DNA from: Zea mays
Lineage: Eukaryota > Streptophyta > Magnoliopsida > Poales > Poaceae
Direction of reading: 5' to 3'
NCBI RefSeq assembly: GCF_902167145.1
Contig: NC_050098.1
Location: forward strand, 136,660,207-136,724,206
DNA length: 64,000 bases
In this document: positions 55,601 through 64,000 of the stretch, piece after piece
Layout: every line of letters starts with the position of its first letter
Position numbering within the stretch: the stretch's first letter is position 1
Made by a program: the position numbers and the translations under genes
Notes under the pieces: generated by a model
The model's database searches: none
Seen by the model: the letters and a program-made list of their open reading frames with translations, nothing else
What the model was told of the DNA's origin: nothing

Positions 55601-57459
55601 CAACGAGCTCTTCACCACCACGCACTCCAGCCACGACTCCGGCTACAGCGAGCTCTTCGCCACCACGTACTCCAGCACCGACGGTACCCTCTCCGGGAAC
55701 GTCCTCTCCGACACCAGCTCGTGTCGAGCACGACCCAGTGGAGCTCGTGACCCCTCTGTCCCGCGACGAGGAGCGCGTCGACGCGTGCTACGACGGCGAG
55801 CCGTTGCGGTATCGAAGGGTGGAGGGCCTTCTCATCGACCCATCGGTGCCAGGCCCTGCATCTCGCATTCTGGCAGGAGAGTTGCATCTTGCATGCGACG
55901 ATGGTGAGCCTCGGTCTTTCGCGGAGGCCGAGAAACATGCGGCTTGGCGTGCCGCGATGCAGTCGGAGATGGACGCGGTTGAGACGAACCGCACTTGGGA
56001 GCTCGCTGATCTCCCTCATGGTCATCGCGCGATCACCCTTAAGTGGGTGTTCAAACTGAAGAGGGATGAAGCCGGCGCCATCGTCAAGCATAAGGCTCGC
56101 TTGGTGGCACGCGGTTTCTTGCAGCAGGAGGGGATCGACTTCGACGATGCCTTCGCCCCTGTAGCACGGATGGAATCCGTGCGACTCCTCCTCGCGTTGG
56201 CAGCCCTGAAGGGCTGGCATGTTCATCACATGGATGTCAAGTCGGCGTTTCTTAACGGCGACTTAAAGGAGGAGGTCTACGTACACCAGCCGCCAGGTTT
56301 TGCGATCCCTGGCAAGGAGGGCAAGGTGTTGCGTCTGCGCAAGGCTCTCTACGGCTTGCGACAGGCACCAAGGGCGTGGAATGCCAAGCTGGATTCCACG
56401 CTCAAGAGGATGGGCTTCATGCCAAGCCCGCACGAGGCGGCCATCTATCGGCGGGGCAATGGAGGAAGTGCCCTGCTGGTGGGTGTCTACGTCGACGACT
56501 TGGTGATCACCGGCGCCAAGGATGCAGAGGTGGCAGCGTTCAAGGAAGAGATGAAGGCCACCTTCCAAATGAGTGACCTGGGGCATCTCTCCTTCTACCT
56601 GGGGATTGAGGTGCACCAGGGAGACTCCGGGATCACACTTCGCCAGACCGCCTATGCCAAGCGCATTGTTGAGCTGGCTGGGCTCACCGACTGCAACCCA
56701 GCTCTCACTCCGATGGAGGAGAGGCTGAAGCTGAGTCGCGACAGCACGACGGAGGAGGTGGATGCTACACAGTACCGGCGTCTTGTGGGGAGCCTTCGCT
56801 ACCTCGTCCACACACGGTCGGACTTGTCATATTCCGTCGGCTATGTTAGTCGGTTCCTACAGCGACCGACGACGGAGCATGAGCAGGCTGTGAAGAGGAT
56901 CATCCGCTATGTTGCGGGGACTCTCGACCACGGTCTCTACTACCCGAGGTGCCCTGGGGAGGCACACCTTGTCGGGTACAGCGATAGCGACCACGCCGGC
57001 GACATCGACACCAGCAAGAGCACAAGCGGGATCCTCTTCTTCCTCGGCAAGTGCCCCATCAGCTGGCAGTCGGTCAAGCAGCAGGTGGTGGCCATGTCCA
57101 GCTGCGAGGCCGAGTACATAGCGGCGTCCACTGCTTCGACTCAGGCGCTCTGGCTGGCTCGCCTGCTCGGTGATCTCCTCGGGAGAGACACTGGAGCGGT
57201 GGAACTCAGGGTGGACAGCCAGTCCGCTCTGGCATTGGCCAAGAACCCCGTGTTCCATGAACGGAGCAAGCACATCCGGCTGAGATATCACTTCATCCGA
57301 GACTGCTTGGCAGAAGGGAGCATCAAGGCGCGTTACATCAACACCAAGGATCAGCTTGCAGACCTGCTCACCAAGCCCCTTGGGAAGATCAAGTTTGTTG
57401 AGCTTTGCTCCAGGTCCGGGATGGCCCAACTTTCCCACAAGACGACGCACAAGACTTAG
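52603..57459 (+). CDS. Element E gag-pol polyprotein (Ty1/copia), intact, 1,618 aa
   Basis: A single frame from ATG 52603 (CCACCATGT context) to TAG 57457-57459. Residues 1-110 are an Ala/Glu/Arg-rich probable coiled coil, and 110-190 are Gly/Arg rich. A UBN2-type gag domain spans about 190-390 (WPTLTKTNYVEWAAVM onward). The zinc knuckle CHNCGKLGHWARDC is at about 447-460. The aspartic protease has D527 in LDTGATHHMTG. The integrase has its HHCC finger at about 655-695 and catalytic D722, D785 and E821 (D,D35E spacing). Reverse transcriptase spans about 1,130-1,370 with YVDD at 1296-1299. RNase H is at about 1,460-1,590 (GYSDSDHAGD, SSCEAEY, DSQSALALA). The frame ends SHKTTHKT just before the polypurine tract. 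Codon usage is strongly GC rich, unlike element D around it. This is the only intact retrotransposon polyprotein in the window. Confidence 0.97.
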   Translation: MSLRSATSSARRQQEAEVAAAQERERAAAAAAATAARAARLAAAELAAARAEVEAAEAADAARAAATELEVLRGSRAGSSASVDDNTDDELRLAREAAREQAAQWAAAHPHGGARGGSPDRRRHADGAPGGGARGGSPDGRRRAGGAPGGGDRVDGDRGLYRRRGSPSPDRYHGRRMAQAIVRDIGPGGGWPTLTKTNYVEWAAVMRVRLQVRHMWEAVRYDDVDYHEDRRALDALIAAVLPEMQFSLSQKRTAKEAWDAIAATRIGSDRARKTTLQALRKEWENLAFKPGEDVDDFALRLNTLLQKMVQFGDDTYDEERAVEKLFRCIPEKYRQIARSIESLLDLSTMTIEEAIGRLKVVDGDEPQALSGPITIGGKLHLTREQWEACQGDKKGESSSSTRGRKRGKPRKPRGGAQAGARGHAEGGARGGAQGGAVGNKKPARDDSCHNCGKLGHWARDCRQPRRGQANVAQAEAEEEALLLAHASIEPSPAAPAAAALLHLDESKARAFLGDGSNKDMIEGWCLDTGATHHMTGRREFFTELDSSVRGSVKFGDASGVEIKGAGSVVFTAASGEHRLLTGVYYIPALRNSIISLGQMDENGSRVEVEHGVMRIWDPSRRLLAKVRRSANRLYILNVKVAQPCCLAARRDDGAWQWHERFGHLNFEALKRLSAKEMVRGLPCLDHVEQFCDVCVLTKQRRLPFPQQSSFRAKERLELMHGDLCGPVTPATPGGRRYFLLLVDDLSRYMWVMILGSKGEAANAIRRVQVAAEAECGRKLRVLRTDNGGEFTAAEFASYCADEGVQRHYSAPYSPQQNGVVEQRNQTVVGMARALLKQRGMPAVFWGEAVVTAVYILNRSPTKALNGMTPYEAWHGRKPAVSHLRVFGCLAFTKELGHISKLDDRSTPGVFIGYAEGSKAYRILDPRTQRVRTARDVVFDEGRGWAWDKAVDDGTTPTYDFTIEYVHFEGTGGVGNSSLSRSTPAPKSPPTPAPHSPAPATTSSSPPRTPATTPATASSSPPRTPAPTVPSPGTSSPTPARVEHDPVELVTPLSRDEERVDACYDGEPLRYRRVEGLLIDPSVPGPASRILAGELHLACDDGEPRSFAEAEKHAAWRAAMQSEMDAVETNRTWELADLPHGHRAITLKWVFKLKRDEAGAIVKHKARLVARGFLQQEGIDFDDAFAPVARMESVRLLLALAALKGWHVHHMDVKSAFLNGDLKEEVYVHQPPGFAIPGKEGKVLRLRKALYGLRQAPRAWNAKLDSTLKRMGFMPSPHEAAIYRRGNGGSALLVGVYVDDLVITGAKDAEVAAFKEEMKATFQMSDLGHLSFYLGIEVHQGDSGITLRQTAYAKRIVELAGLTDCNPALTPMEERLKLSRDSTTEEVDATQYRRLVGSLRYLVHTRSDLSYSVGYVSRFLQRPTTEHEQAVKRIIRYVAGTLDHGLYYPRCPGEAHLVGYSDSDHAGDIDTSKSTSGILFFLGKCPISWQSVKQQVVAMSSCEAEYIAASTASTQALWLARLLGDLLGRDTGAVELRVDSQSALALAKNPVFHERSKHIRLRYHFIRDCLAEGSIKARYINTKDQLADLLTKPLGKIKFVELCSRSGMAQLSHKTTHKT

Positions 57460-57467
57460 GGGGAGAA
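57457..57467 (+). other. Polypurine tract of element E
   Basis: TAGGGGGAGAA overlaps the pol stop codon and ends at the TGATGG start of the 3' LTR. Confidence 0.9.
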
Positions 57468-57944
57468 TGATGGAATAAGTCATGTGGTCAGCAACAGTTG
57501 CAGTTTTGACTGCTGCAGGGCAGCAGCAGTTGCAGCAGGACAACATGCAGCAGTCTTTTTGACTGCGCAGGACAGCAGTAGCAGCAGTCTTTTGACTGCG
57601 CAGCAGCAACAACCTTTTGACTGCTGCAGGACAGCAGCAGTTGCAGCAGGACAGCATGCAGCTGCAGTCTTTTGACTGCGCAGGACAGCAGTAGCAGCAC
57701 AGCAGAGGACAGCAGTAGCAGCACAGCAGTTTTGACTGCACTTTAGTATCTAAAGGACAGCACCTGTGTGCTGCAGCGTGTAGTGTAGTGTGTAGTGCAG
57801 TGTAGTGCAGCCCCTAGGGCTATAAATATGTGTCCCCAACCCCTCTAAGGGTATGGCATTGTGTAGTGTTTGAAGAAATAAACAGAAAATTGCCCCAACT
57901 CATAGTGTCATCCTCTGATGAGAGTTAGAGTCCCTCTACTTACA
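57468..57944 (+). repeat. Element E 3' LTR
   Basis: 477 bp, with the same length and ends as the 5' LTR. The four differences are all A/G transitions. Confidence 0.96.
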
Positions 57945-57949
57945 GCGTA

Positions 57950-58674
57950 AGGGAGGGGTCGTTGATGTGGCCGATGCTCACACGCGACAACTACTTCGAG
58001 TGGGCGATGCTTATGCAATGTAACTACGAAGCTTTGGATATCTGGGGTGTGATCGATCCTGGCGACAATCGAAAGCGGGTACAAGATCGTCAGGCGATGA
58101 GCGCCTTGCTACGTTCCGTGCCGAAAGAGATGTGGCAATCTCTTGGTGGGCGGAAGACTATAAAGGAGGCGTGGGAGGCGGTGAAGATGATGCGAATCGG
58201 TGCCGATCGGGTAAAGGAAGTTAATGCCCAAAGACTTCTCCAAGAATTTGAGAACATCAAGTTTAAAGATGGAGAAACAGTTGAAGATTTCGGGATGCGC
58301 CTAACCAATCTCGTCGGGAATCTTCGAGTTCTCGGAGAGCAAGTAGAAGACGCCCGAGTGGTGAAGAAATTCTCTGTGTGGTGCCCTCTCGTTTTACTCA
58401 GGTAGTAGTCTCCATCGAGATGTTTTGTGATATGAAACAGCTCACCGTGGATGAACTCGTGGGGCGACTACGCGCGGCAGAGGATCGACTGGAAGACAAG
58501 GTCGAACAGATCGTCGACAAAGCTGACCGACTTCTACTTTCCGAGGAGGAATGGCTGGAGAGAAACAAACATCGCCTACGCTCCAACAACAGCAAGGAGG
58601 GAGGTGGTCATCCAGGCGGTGTCTTCAAGAACAAGGTGACGGCGCGTCCTGACGGCGAGTCCTCGGAGTCATGA
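57950..58674 (+). pseudogene. Element D gag, main part, with frameshift and stop
   Basis: A copia gag domain (WPMLTRDNYFEWAMLM, KEAWEAVKMMRIGADRVKE, GMRLTNLVGNLRVLG). The frame changes near 58,370 (from the frame of 57962 to that of 58378), where one base was lost or gained. It continues CDMKQLTVDELVGRLRAAED and reaches TGA at 58672-58674 in the linker before the zinc knuckle. The product would assemble particles in a working copy. Confidence 0.88.
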
Positions 58675-61600
58675 AAATTGACTTCCGAGGGAACGCCACG
58701 GCGAAAGGGTCGGTGCCGCAACTGTGGCATATACGGCCACTGGGCAATCGACTGCAAACGTCCCAAGAAGGGCAAGAAGAAGGAGGCACCTCCACCGGAG
58801 GCGAATCTGACAACCGGGGTCGTCGAACAAAATGGTGCATTGATGCTGGCGACGTGCGACATCGCACATTCGTCAGTTCCGCAAGTTCACCTGACCGAAG
58901 ACATTGTTCCAGTCACAGCACCTGATGGAGTTTGGGTGCTGGATACTGGAGCGAGCAACCACATGACCGGAACCAGATCGCTGCTAACACAGCTTGATCA
59001 GGGAGTTCGGGGTTCAGTCAGTATTGGTGATGGCTCTCGGGTGAAAATCCAAGGTATGGGCTCTGTAGTGATGCAAGATCACAGCTCTGGTCATAAGGTA
59101 CTTACTGATGTTTACTATATTCCTGAGATGAAAAGTAACATAGTAAGTTTGGGACAACTAGAGGAAAAAGGTTTTACTTATGAAGGGGGCAATGGGAGAC
59201 TGTGTGTGTATGATCAAGAACACAATCTGCTTATTTCTGCTCCTAGAACAGCGAATAGGTTGTATATTGCAAAATTTGGTATGTCTTCACCTGTCAGTTT
59301 ATTTGCAAAATCTGAAGAAAAGTCTTGGCAATGGCATGCAAGATATGGACATCTAAATTTCAGGGCTCTGAATGATTTAGGCAGTAAAAACATGGTTGAA
59401 GGCATCCCAGGTATCAAGAAGGTAGAGCAGGTGTGTGATGGTTGTGTTCTGGGTAAACAACATAGAAAACCATTCCCACAGGTGTCGAGTTTTAGAGCCC
59501 AAACAGGATTAGAACTGGTCCATGCTGACTTATGTGGAAAAATTACTCCAAGAACCATAGGGGGTGCATTCTACTTTCTGTTGGTGGTAGATGACCATAG
59601 CAGATACATGTGGGTAGAGATGATTAGCACAAAAGATCAAGCATTGGAATATTTTAAAAAAGTAAAACAGAGAGCTGAAGTGGAGTCTGGCAAAAAGCTG
59701 AAGGCTCTAAGGACAGACAGAGGTGGAAAATTCACTTCCAATCTTTTCTCAGTGTTCTGCAATGAGTTTGGAATTAAGCACTACACCACCACACCATATT
59801 CCCCACAACAGAATGGGGTGGTGGAAAGAAGAAACCAGACTGTTGTCGAAATGGCAAGATGCTTACTGAAATCAATGTCAGTTCCTTCAAGTTTTTGGGG
59901 TGAAGCAGTGAGGACTGCAGTATATCTACTAAACAGATCTCCTACAAAAGCTCTGAAGAATATAACTCCTTTTGAAGCATGGCATGGGAAGAAACCTAGA
60001 GTGCATCATCTGAAGGTGTTTGGCTGTGTGGCACATGTGAAACTTCTCTGTCCTGGGAACAGCAAACTCTCTGACAGATCAAGTAAGATGGTCTTCATTG
60101 GGTATGAATCAGGGACCAAAGGGTTTAGATTCTTTGATCCAACTAACAAGAAGCTAGTGGTCAGCAGGGATGCTATATTTGAAGAGAATAAAAGCTGGGA
60201 CTGGGAAAATTCACTGGGAATTACAAACAAGCAAATAACTAACACTTTTGAGGTTGAGTATGAGTTGTCTGACAGATCAACGACAGTAGTTGGGAATGAA
60301 GATATTGCAGCACCTTCAGAGCAATCACCTGGAGGACTGAATTCTGGTGACCAAAACAGTCAAGAAATTCAGAATGATAATGTGGCTTCCCCACATACTC
60401 CAATGTCGAGTACAGCATCAGCTCCAGGTCTGCAGATTTCTCCATTACAACAGTCACAAAGTTCAGGGTTAGGACAGCACAAGTTCAGAACTCTGACTGA
60501 CGTCTACAACTCAATAGAAGAAATGCTTGATTTTGAATACAGTGGTGTCTGTATGCTTGCTGCAGATGAGCCATCAAGTGTAGAACAGGCACTTGAGCAA
60601 GGTTGCTGGAGAAAAGCTATGGAGGAAGAACTGAACTCAATTCTTAGTAACCAAACCTGGGAACCTGCTGAGTTACCAAAAGATCACAAGGCCATAGGCT
60701 TGAAGTGGGTATTTAAAGTCAAGAAGGATCCAGCAGGCAACATTGTGAAACACAAGGCCAGACTAGTAGCAAAAGGGTATGCACAAATCCAGGGGGTGGA
60801 CTATGATGAAGTTTTTGCTCCAATGGCTAGATTGGAAACAGTCAGAGTGTTAATAGCTTTGGCAGCTCAAAGGGAGTGGGAGATACACCACATGGATGTG
60901 AAGTCTGCTTTTCTAAATGGAGAACTAATAGAGGAGGTTTATGTAAATCAACCACCAGGTTTCACCAGCTCAGACACTGAAAAGAGTGCTCAAGTTGAAA
61001 AAGGCCCTGTATGGCCTCAAACAGGCCCCCAGAGCCTGGAATAGCAGGCTTGATATGTAACTTACCAAGCTGGGATTCAGAAGGAGCACAGAAGAACATG
61101 CAGTGTATAGAAAGGGGATTGGTGGATCACTGCTGCTATGAGTATATGTAGATGATCTCATAATTTGTGGGCCTAACACAAGAGATATCTCTGTGTTCAA
61201 GCAGCAGATGAAGAAAAGTTTCAGTATGAATGATCTGGGACTCCTGAGTTATTATCTTGGTATTGAGGTAAAGCAAAAACCAGGAGAAATCAAAATCTGC
61301 CAGAGTGCTTATGCTAAGAAGATACTTGAGATTTGTGGAATGAAGGGATGCAACCCTGCAGACACACCTATGGAGCAACATATGAAGTTGTTGCCGGGGA
61401 AACCTGATCAAACCATTGATGCTACCAAGTTCAGAAGTATTGTGGGCAGTCTGAGATATCTAGTTAATACAAGGCCTGATCTTGCTTTTTCAGTGGGAAT
61501 GGTGAGCAGGTTTATGGAGAATCCAAATGCAGAACATTGGAGTGCTATCAAACGATTATCAGATTTGTAGCTGGCACATTCCAGTATGGCTGTAAGTATG

Positions 61601-62094
61601 TCAAGGGAGCTGAAAATGATCTTCTAGGTTTTTCAGATAGTGATCATGCTGGGGATCTTGAGAAGAGAAAGAGCACCACAGGTGTTGTTTTCTTTCTAGG
61701 CAAAAACATTATCACCTGGTCATCTCAAAAGCAGAGGGTAGTATCATTGTCCTCTTGTGAATCAGAATATATAGCAGCAGCCACGACAGCCTGTCAGGGA
61801 GTGTGGCTGAGCAGACTTATAGGGGATCTGTTGGGCACTGAAGTGAAGAAATTCAACCTCCGAATTGACAACAGTTCTGCTCAAGAGCTGAGTAAAAATC
61901 CAGTTTATCATGAGAGGAGTAAGAAAATTGATACAAGATATCACTACATCAGGGAGTGTGTTAGCGATGGGAGACTGGAAATCAGTCATGTGAGTTCTGA
62001 AGAACAGCTGGCCGATATACTGACAAAACCACTCGGAAGGATCCGTTTTGCAGAGCTAAGGAGGCAGCTAGGCATCATCAGAATTGAAGATTGA
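58675..62094 (+). pseudogene. Element D zinc knuckle and pol, with frameshifts and stops
   Basis: Zinc knuckle CRNCGIYGHWAIDC (about 58,711), protease LDTGASNHMTG (about 58,940), integrase finger (WHARYGHLNF...CDGCVLGKQ), integrase core (DLCGKITPR, RTDRGGKF, NGVVERRNQ; N and E are changed to R and K in the second block), reverse transcriptase (WVFKVKKDPAGN, MDVKSAFLNG, YVDD near 61,146), and RNase H (FSDSDHAGD, SSCESEY). Breaks are a frame change near 60,985, stops at about 61,057 (TAA) and 61,138 (TGA), and a frame change near 61,552. The natural end is TGA 62092-62094. The gene is AT richer and older than that of element E. Confidence 0.92.
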
Positions 62095-62099
62095 CAAGA

Positions 62100-62112
62100 T
62101 TAAGGGGGTGAA
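62100..62112 (+). other. Polypurine tract of element D
   Basis: TTAAGGGGGTGAA before the TGTTGAG start of the 3' LTR. Confidence 0.88.
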
Positions 62113-62553
62113 TGTTGAGTTAGCAGCATCCAGTCTGTAATCGTGTCAATGTTTATCAGCATGTAGGTGTGCATTAGTTAGCTTGTTTATGGCTTAATCA
62201 TATTTGTAATAGTGCGTAGAATCATGGGCATGCAGGAGATTGCACTCTGCGCGCCATGACCGCGTCAAGGGCCACTTCCCCGTCATGCAGTGCCGGCCGT
62301 GCATGTCGCACGACGAGCCTAGAAAAGCTCGATCGTGCAGCTGCTCAGCATGGCAGGGGAAGCGGGTCTCATGCCATTTATATTTACAAGTAATGCACAG
62401 AAAAGGTTGCGTGATTTGCAACAGAAATTCTCCGTTGTCTGGTTCCCAGTTTCAGCCGTGGTGATCGCGTTCTGGCGCCGCGCCACCAGTTCATCCGTTC
62501 GCTGTGAGTGTTTGCGAGCTCGTCTGATCGCTGTGAGTGTTCGTGTTCTATCA
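62113..62553 (+). repeat. Element D 3' LTR
   Basis: 441 bp, partner of 51409-51849. It is followed by the ACATT duplicate and the continuation of the hAT gene. Confidence 0.95.
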
Positions 62554-62558
62554 ACATT

Positions 62559-64000
62559 AACATGTAAGGCAAATAAGATTTGATAAGCAATAGAAAATAT
62601 TAGGATAACAATCTACATCTCTGGCATGCTAAAAATCTCCATGGTAGATATTGGTTTATCTGATAAAGTCAACCACATAGAACTAAGTTTGAAACGAGAT
62701 TTATTTGAATTGACATCACATGAGTCATCAAACGATAAAGTGCTTGCAAATTTGGTACAATGGTCTCTTAATTCATCAACCTCAAGTGACTTCAAGTATT
62801 GAGCTCATCAAAAACCCAAATATAACTTTGAATGACTAGAGTTCTTTGAATCTATTTTTAATGAACTAATTGGAATATTAACCATCATCAAAAAGTAATT
62901 GATTTCAAAAGCCATCTAAGCTTCAAGGTTTGCTTCCTCACTGCTAGTTTCATTATAGTTTTTCTTCCTAGTAGCGTGACGCTTTACTGGAAATGATGAT
63001 TGTGAACCAAGTTTTGATGCAATCTCTTTTGCAGTAGTATTCAAAGAAACATATTATGTCTTCTAATGCTCTTTTAAGGTACCATCAATGCACATGGATG
63101 GTGACTGCAACTTCTTGCTCACGTTGCTTACAACAAATAAAATGTCATACCAAATAATCATACCAAGTATAAACTCAAAGGTACCAAGCACTTCAAGTAG
63201 ATTTTTGCATCACTCCTATCCTTGGCTTAAGTATCCTTATCTTTACTCAACTGAAGCAAAGCTGATCTAATCTTAGGAGCTTGAAATCCAATTGCTTCAA
63301 CACTTTTGATCTAATTCTCCCAACAAGTGTTGCTCCATGACTTCACAGTTAAGCTTTCAACATGGTCAATCAAAACATCCTATCTTTTGGTAGAACTAGA
63401 AAATAATGCATATATCTGTTGCACAATCCCAAAAAGTGAAATAGCTTTGACACAAGATTTAGCCATATCTCAAAGAGTAAGATTAAGTCTATGGCAAGCA
63501 CATGACATATACGAAAACGAAACTCTTGGATTTATATCAAGTAATCGTCTTTGCACTCACTTGATCTTTCATTTCACATTAGAGCCATTATCTTAACCTT
63601 GACCCCTGACATATTCTATATTTAGACTAAAGGAATTAATGGTATCAATCAATGTAATGAAAACCCCCTCACCAAATGTGTCATCTACCTTAATGAAACC
63701 TAGAAAATACTCCTCAACTTTACCACTAGACATATTAACACATTGAACCAAAAACTCATGTTCTTGATGACTCATGTTTAGGGTATAGACGTATAGTCCA
63801 AGACAATAGAAAAATGTTTGGGCTCTTTAACAGTTTTGATGATAGATTTGGTAATATTGGAAGCCAAAAGAGAAACAACTCATTCTAAATTTTATGACTA
63901 AGATAATGATAGTGAGATCATTGTTTTTAATATGTCTAAGGTGATCTTGCATTACCAAATCAAATTTATAAATTATTTCAACACAATATAAGAAATTACC
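62559..64000 (-). pseudogene. hAT transposase (DUF4371/TTF type), central part, heavily decayed
   Basis: On the minus strand, in varying frames, lie VEEYFLGFIKVDDTFGEG and IEYVRGQG followed by DNGSNV (63,775-63,570). Then come FSYMSCACHRLNLTL (about 63,525), SWSNTCWEN (about 63,335), KEIASKLGSQSSF (about 63,020) and RDHCTKFASTLSFDDS (about 62,765). The last piece runs to the ACATT site and continues at 51403 with the dimerisation domain. This order is that of plant hAT proteins with TTF and DUF4371 domains. Many in-frame stops are present. The N-terminus is outside the window. Confidence 0.8.

Larger units (their letters stand above)
51945..57944 (+). mobile_element. Element E: intact Ty1/copia retrotransposon, 6,000 bp
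   Basis: LTRs are 477 bp each and differ at 4 positions by eye. The target duplication is GCGTA (51940-51944 and 57945-57949). It has a perfect primer site, one uninterrupted gag-pol frame, and a polypurine tract. It inserted in gag of element D. All parts needed for autonomous movement appear present. Lineage within copia is not certain (Ivana/Oryco-like by style). Confidence 0.96.
51409..62553 (+). mobile_element. Element D: Ty1/copia retrotransposon, interrupted by element E
   Basis: LTRs of 441 bp each (51409-51849 and 62113-62553) with about 14 differences by eye (about 97% identity). The target duplication is ACATT (51404-51408 and 62554-62558). Without E it is about 5.1 kb, a normal copia size. 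It carries a perfect initiator tRNA-Met primer site, gag-pol with stops and frameshifts, and a polypurine tract. It inserted into the hAT transposase gene. Confidence 0.95.
51054..64000 (-). mobile_element. Decayed hAT transposon (TTF/DUF4371 type), right end outside window
   Basis: A minus-strand transposase relic starts beyond the window and ends at 51220. A terminal-like CAGAGGTGACC begins near 51054. It is interrupted by copia element D. It lies in what would be intron 2 of the reductase-like gene. The left border is a guess. Confidence 0.6.

Noticed and set aside
52609..56811. Several long ORFs on the minus strand and in other plus frames (for example 315 and 224 codons)
   Set aside because: They are shadows of the GC-rich intact gag-pol of element E and show no independent domains.

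Overview
The window is nuclear DNA of a grass, most likely maize or a close panicoid relative. The main evidence is the repeat content: a Ji/Opie-like Ty1/copia element whose LTRs begin TGAAAGGGAAATAGG, and a Huck-like Ty3/gypsy element of the Tat lineage with 1.73-kb LTRs. GT-AG introns and plant gene families agree with this. Family names come from memory of the sequence style and are not the result of a search. No rRNA, tRNA, CRISPR or bacterial features were seen.

Left part (1-40724) is a stack of nested retrotransposons. Element C (1-7807) is a non-autonomous chromoviral gypsy whose 5' LTR runs off the window. It has 4.7 kb of non-coding interior, a remnant of the pol C-terminus, and a 2,296-bp 3' LTR. 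C sits in the left LTR of element H, a minus-strand SIRE/Maximus-type copia (7808-14308 and 37505-39328). The gag gene of H is split by element A (14309-37504, plus strand, Ji/Opie-like, target duplication TCCTC). The 3' untranslated part of A is split by element B (21982-36027, minus strand, Huck-like, target duplication GAAAC). H itself seems to lie in an older gypsy LTR fragment (39329-40724).

Middle part (40725-51053) is the only gene-like low-copy region. A decayed, intron-containing pseudogene with a Pro/Tyr-rich N-terminus and a NAM-associated/Myb-like domain (41091-42441) is followed by MITEs. Then comes a plus-strand gene of the pinoresinol-lariciresinol/isoflavone reductase family. 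Its first exon (from 43758) is interrupted after codon 34 by a 3,484-bp Mutator-like element (MULE, 43860-47343). Exon 1 resumes at 47354, exon 2 is 50172-50412, and the later exons are not in the window. The MULE has 82-bp perfect terminal inverted repeats, a 10-bp target duplication, a three-exon transposase on the minus strand, and a second, convergent, apparently spliced gene on the plus strand. This arrangement resembles MuDR.

Right part (51054-64000) is a decayed minus-strand hAT transposase gene of the TTF/DUF4371 type. It is split by copia element D (51409-62553, target duplication ACATT). The gag of D is in turn split by copia element E (51945-57944, target duplication GCGTA). E is the youngest insertion: its LTRs differ at 4 of 477 positions by eye, and it has one uninterrupted 1,618-codon gag-pol frame. 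D, A, B, C and H all carry stops, frameshifts or deletions.

The most notable points are the MULE-broken reductase gene, the second convergent gene in that MULE, the intact element E, and an antisense reading frame with its own TATA-like hairpin in the 3' region of element B.
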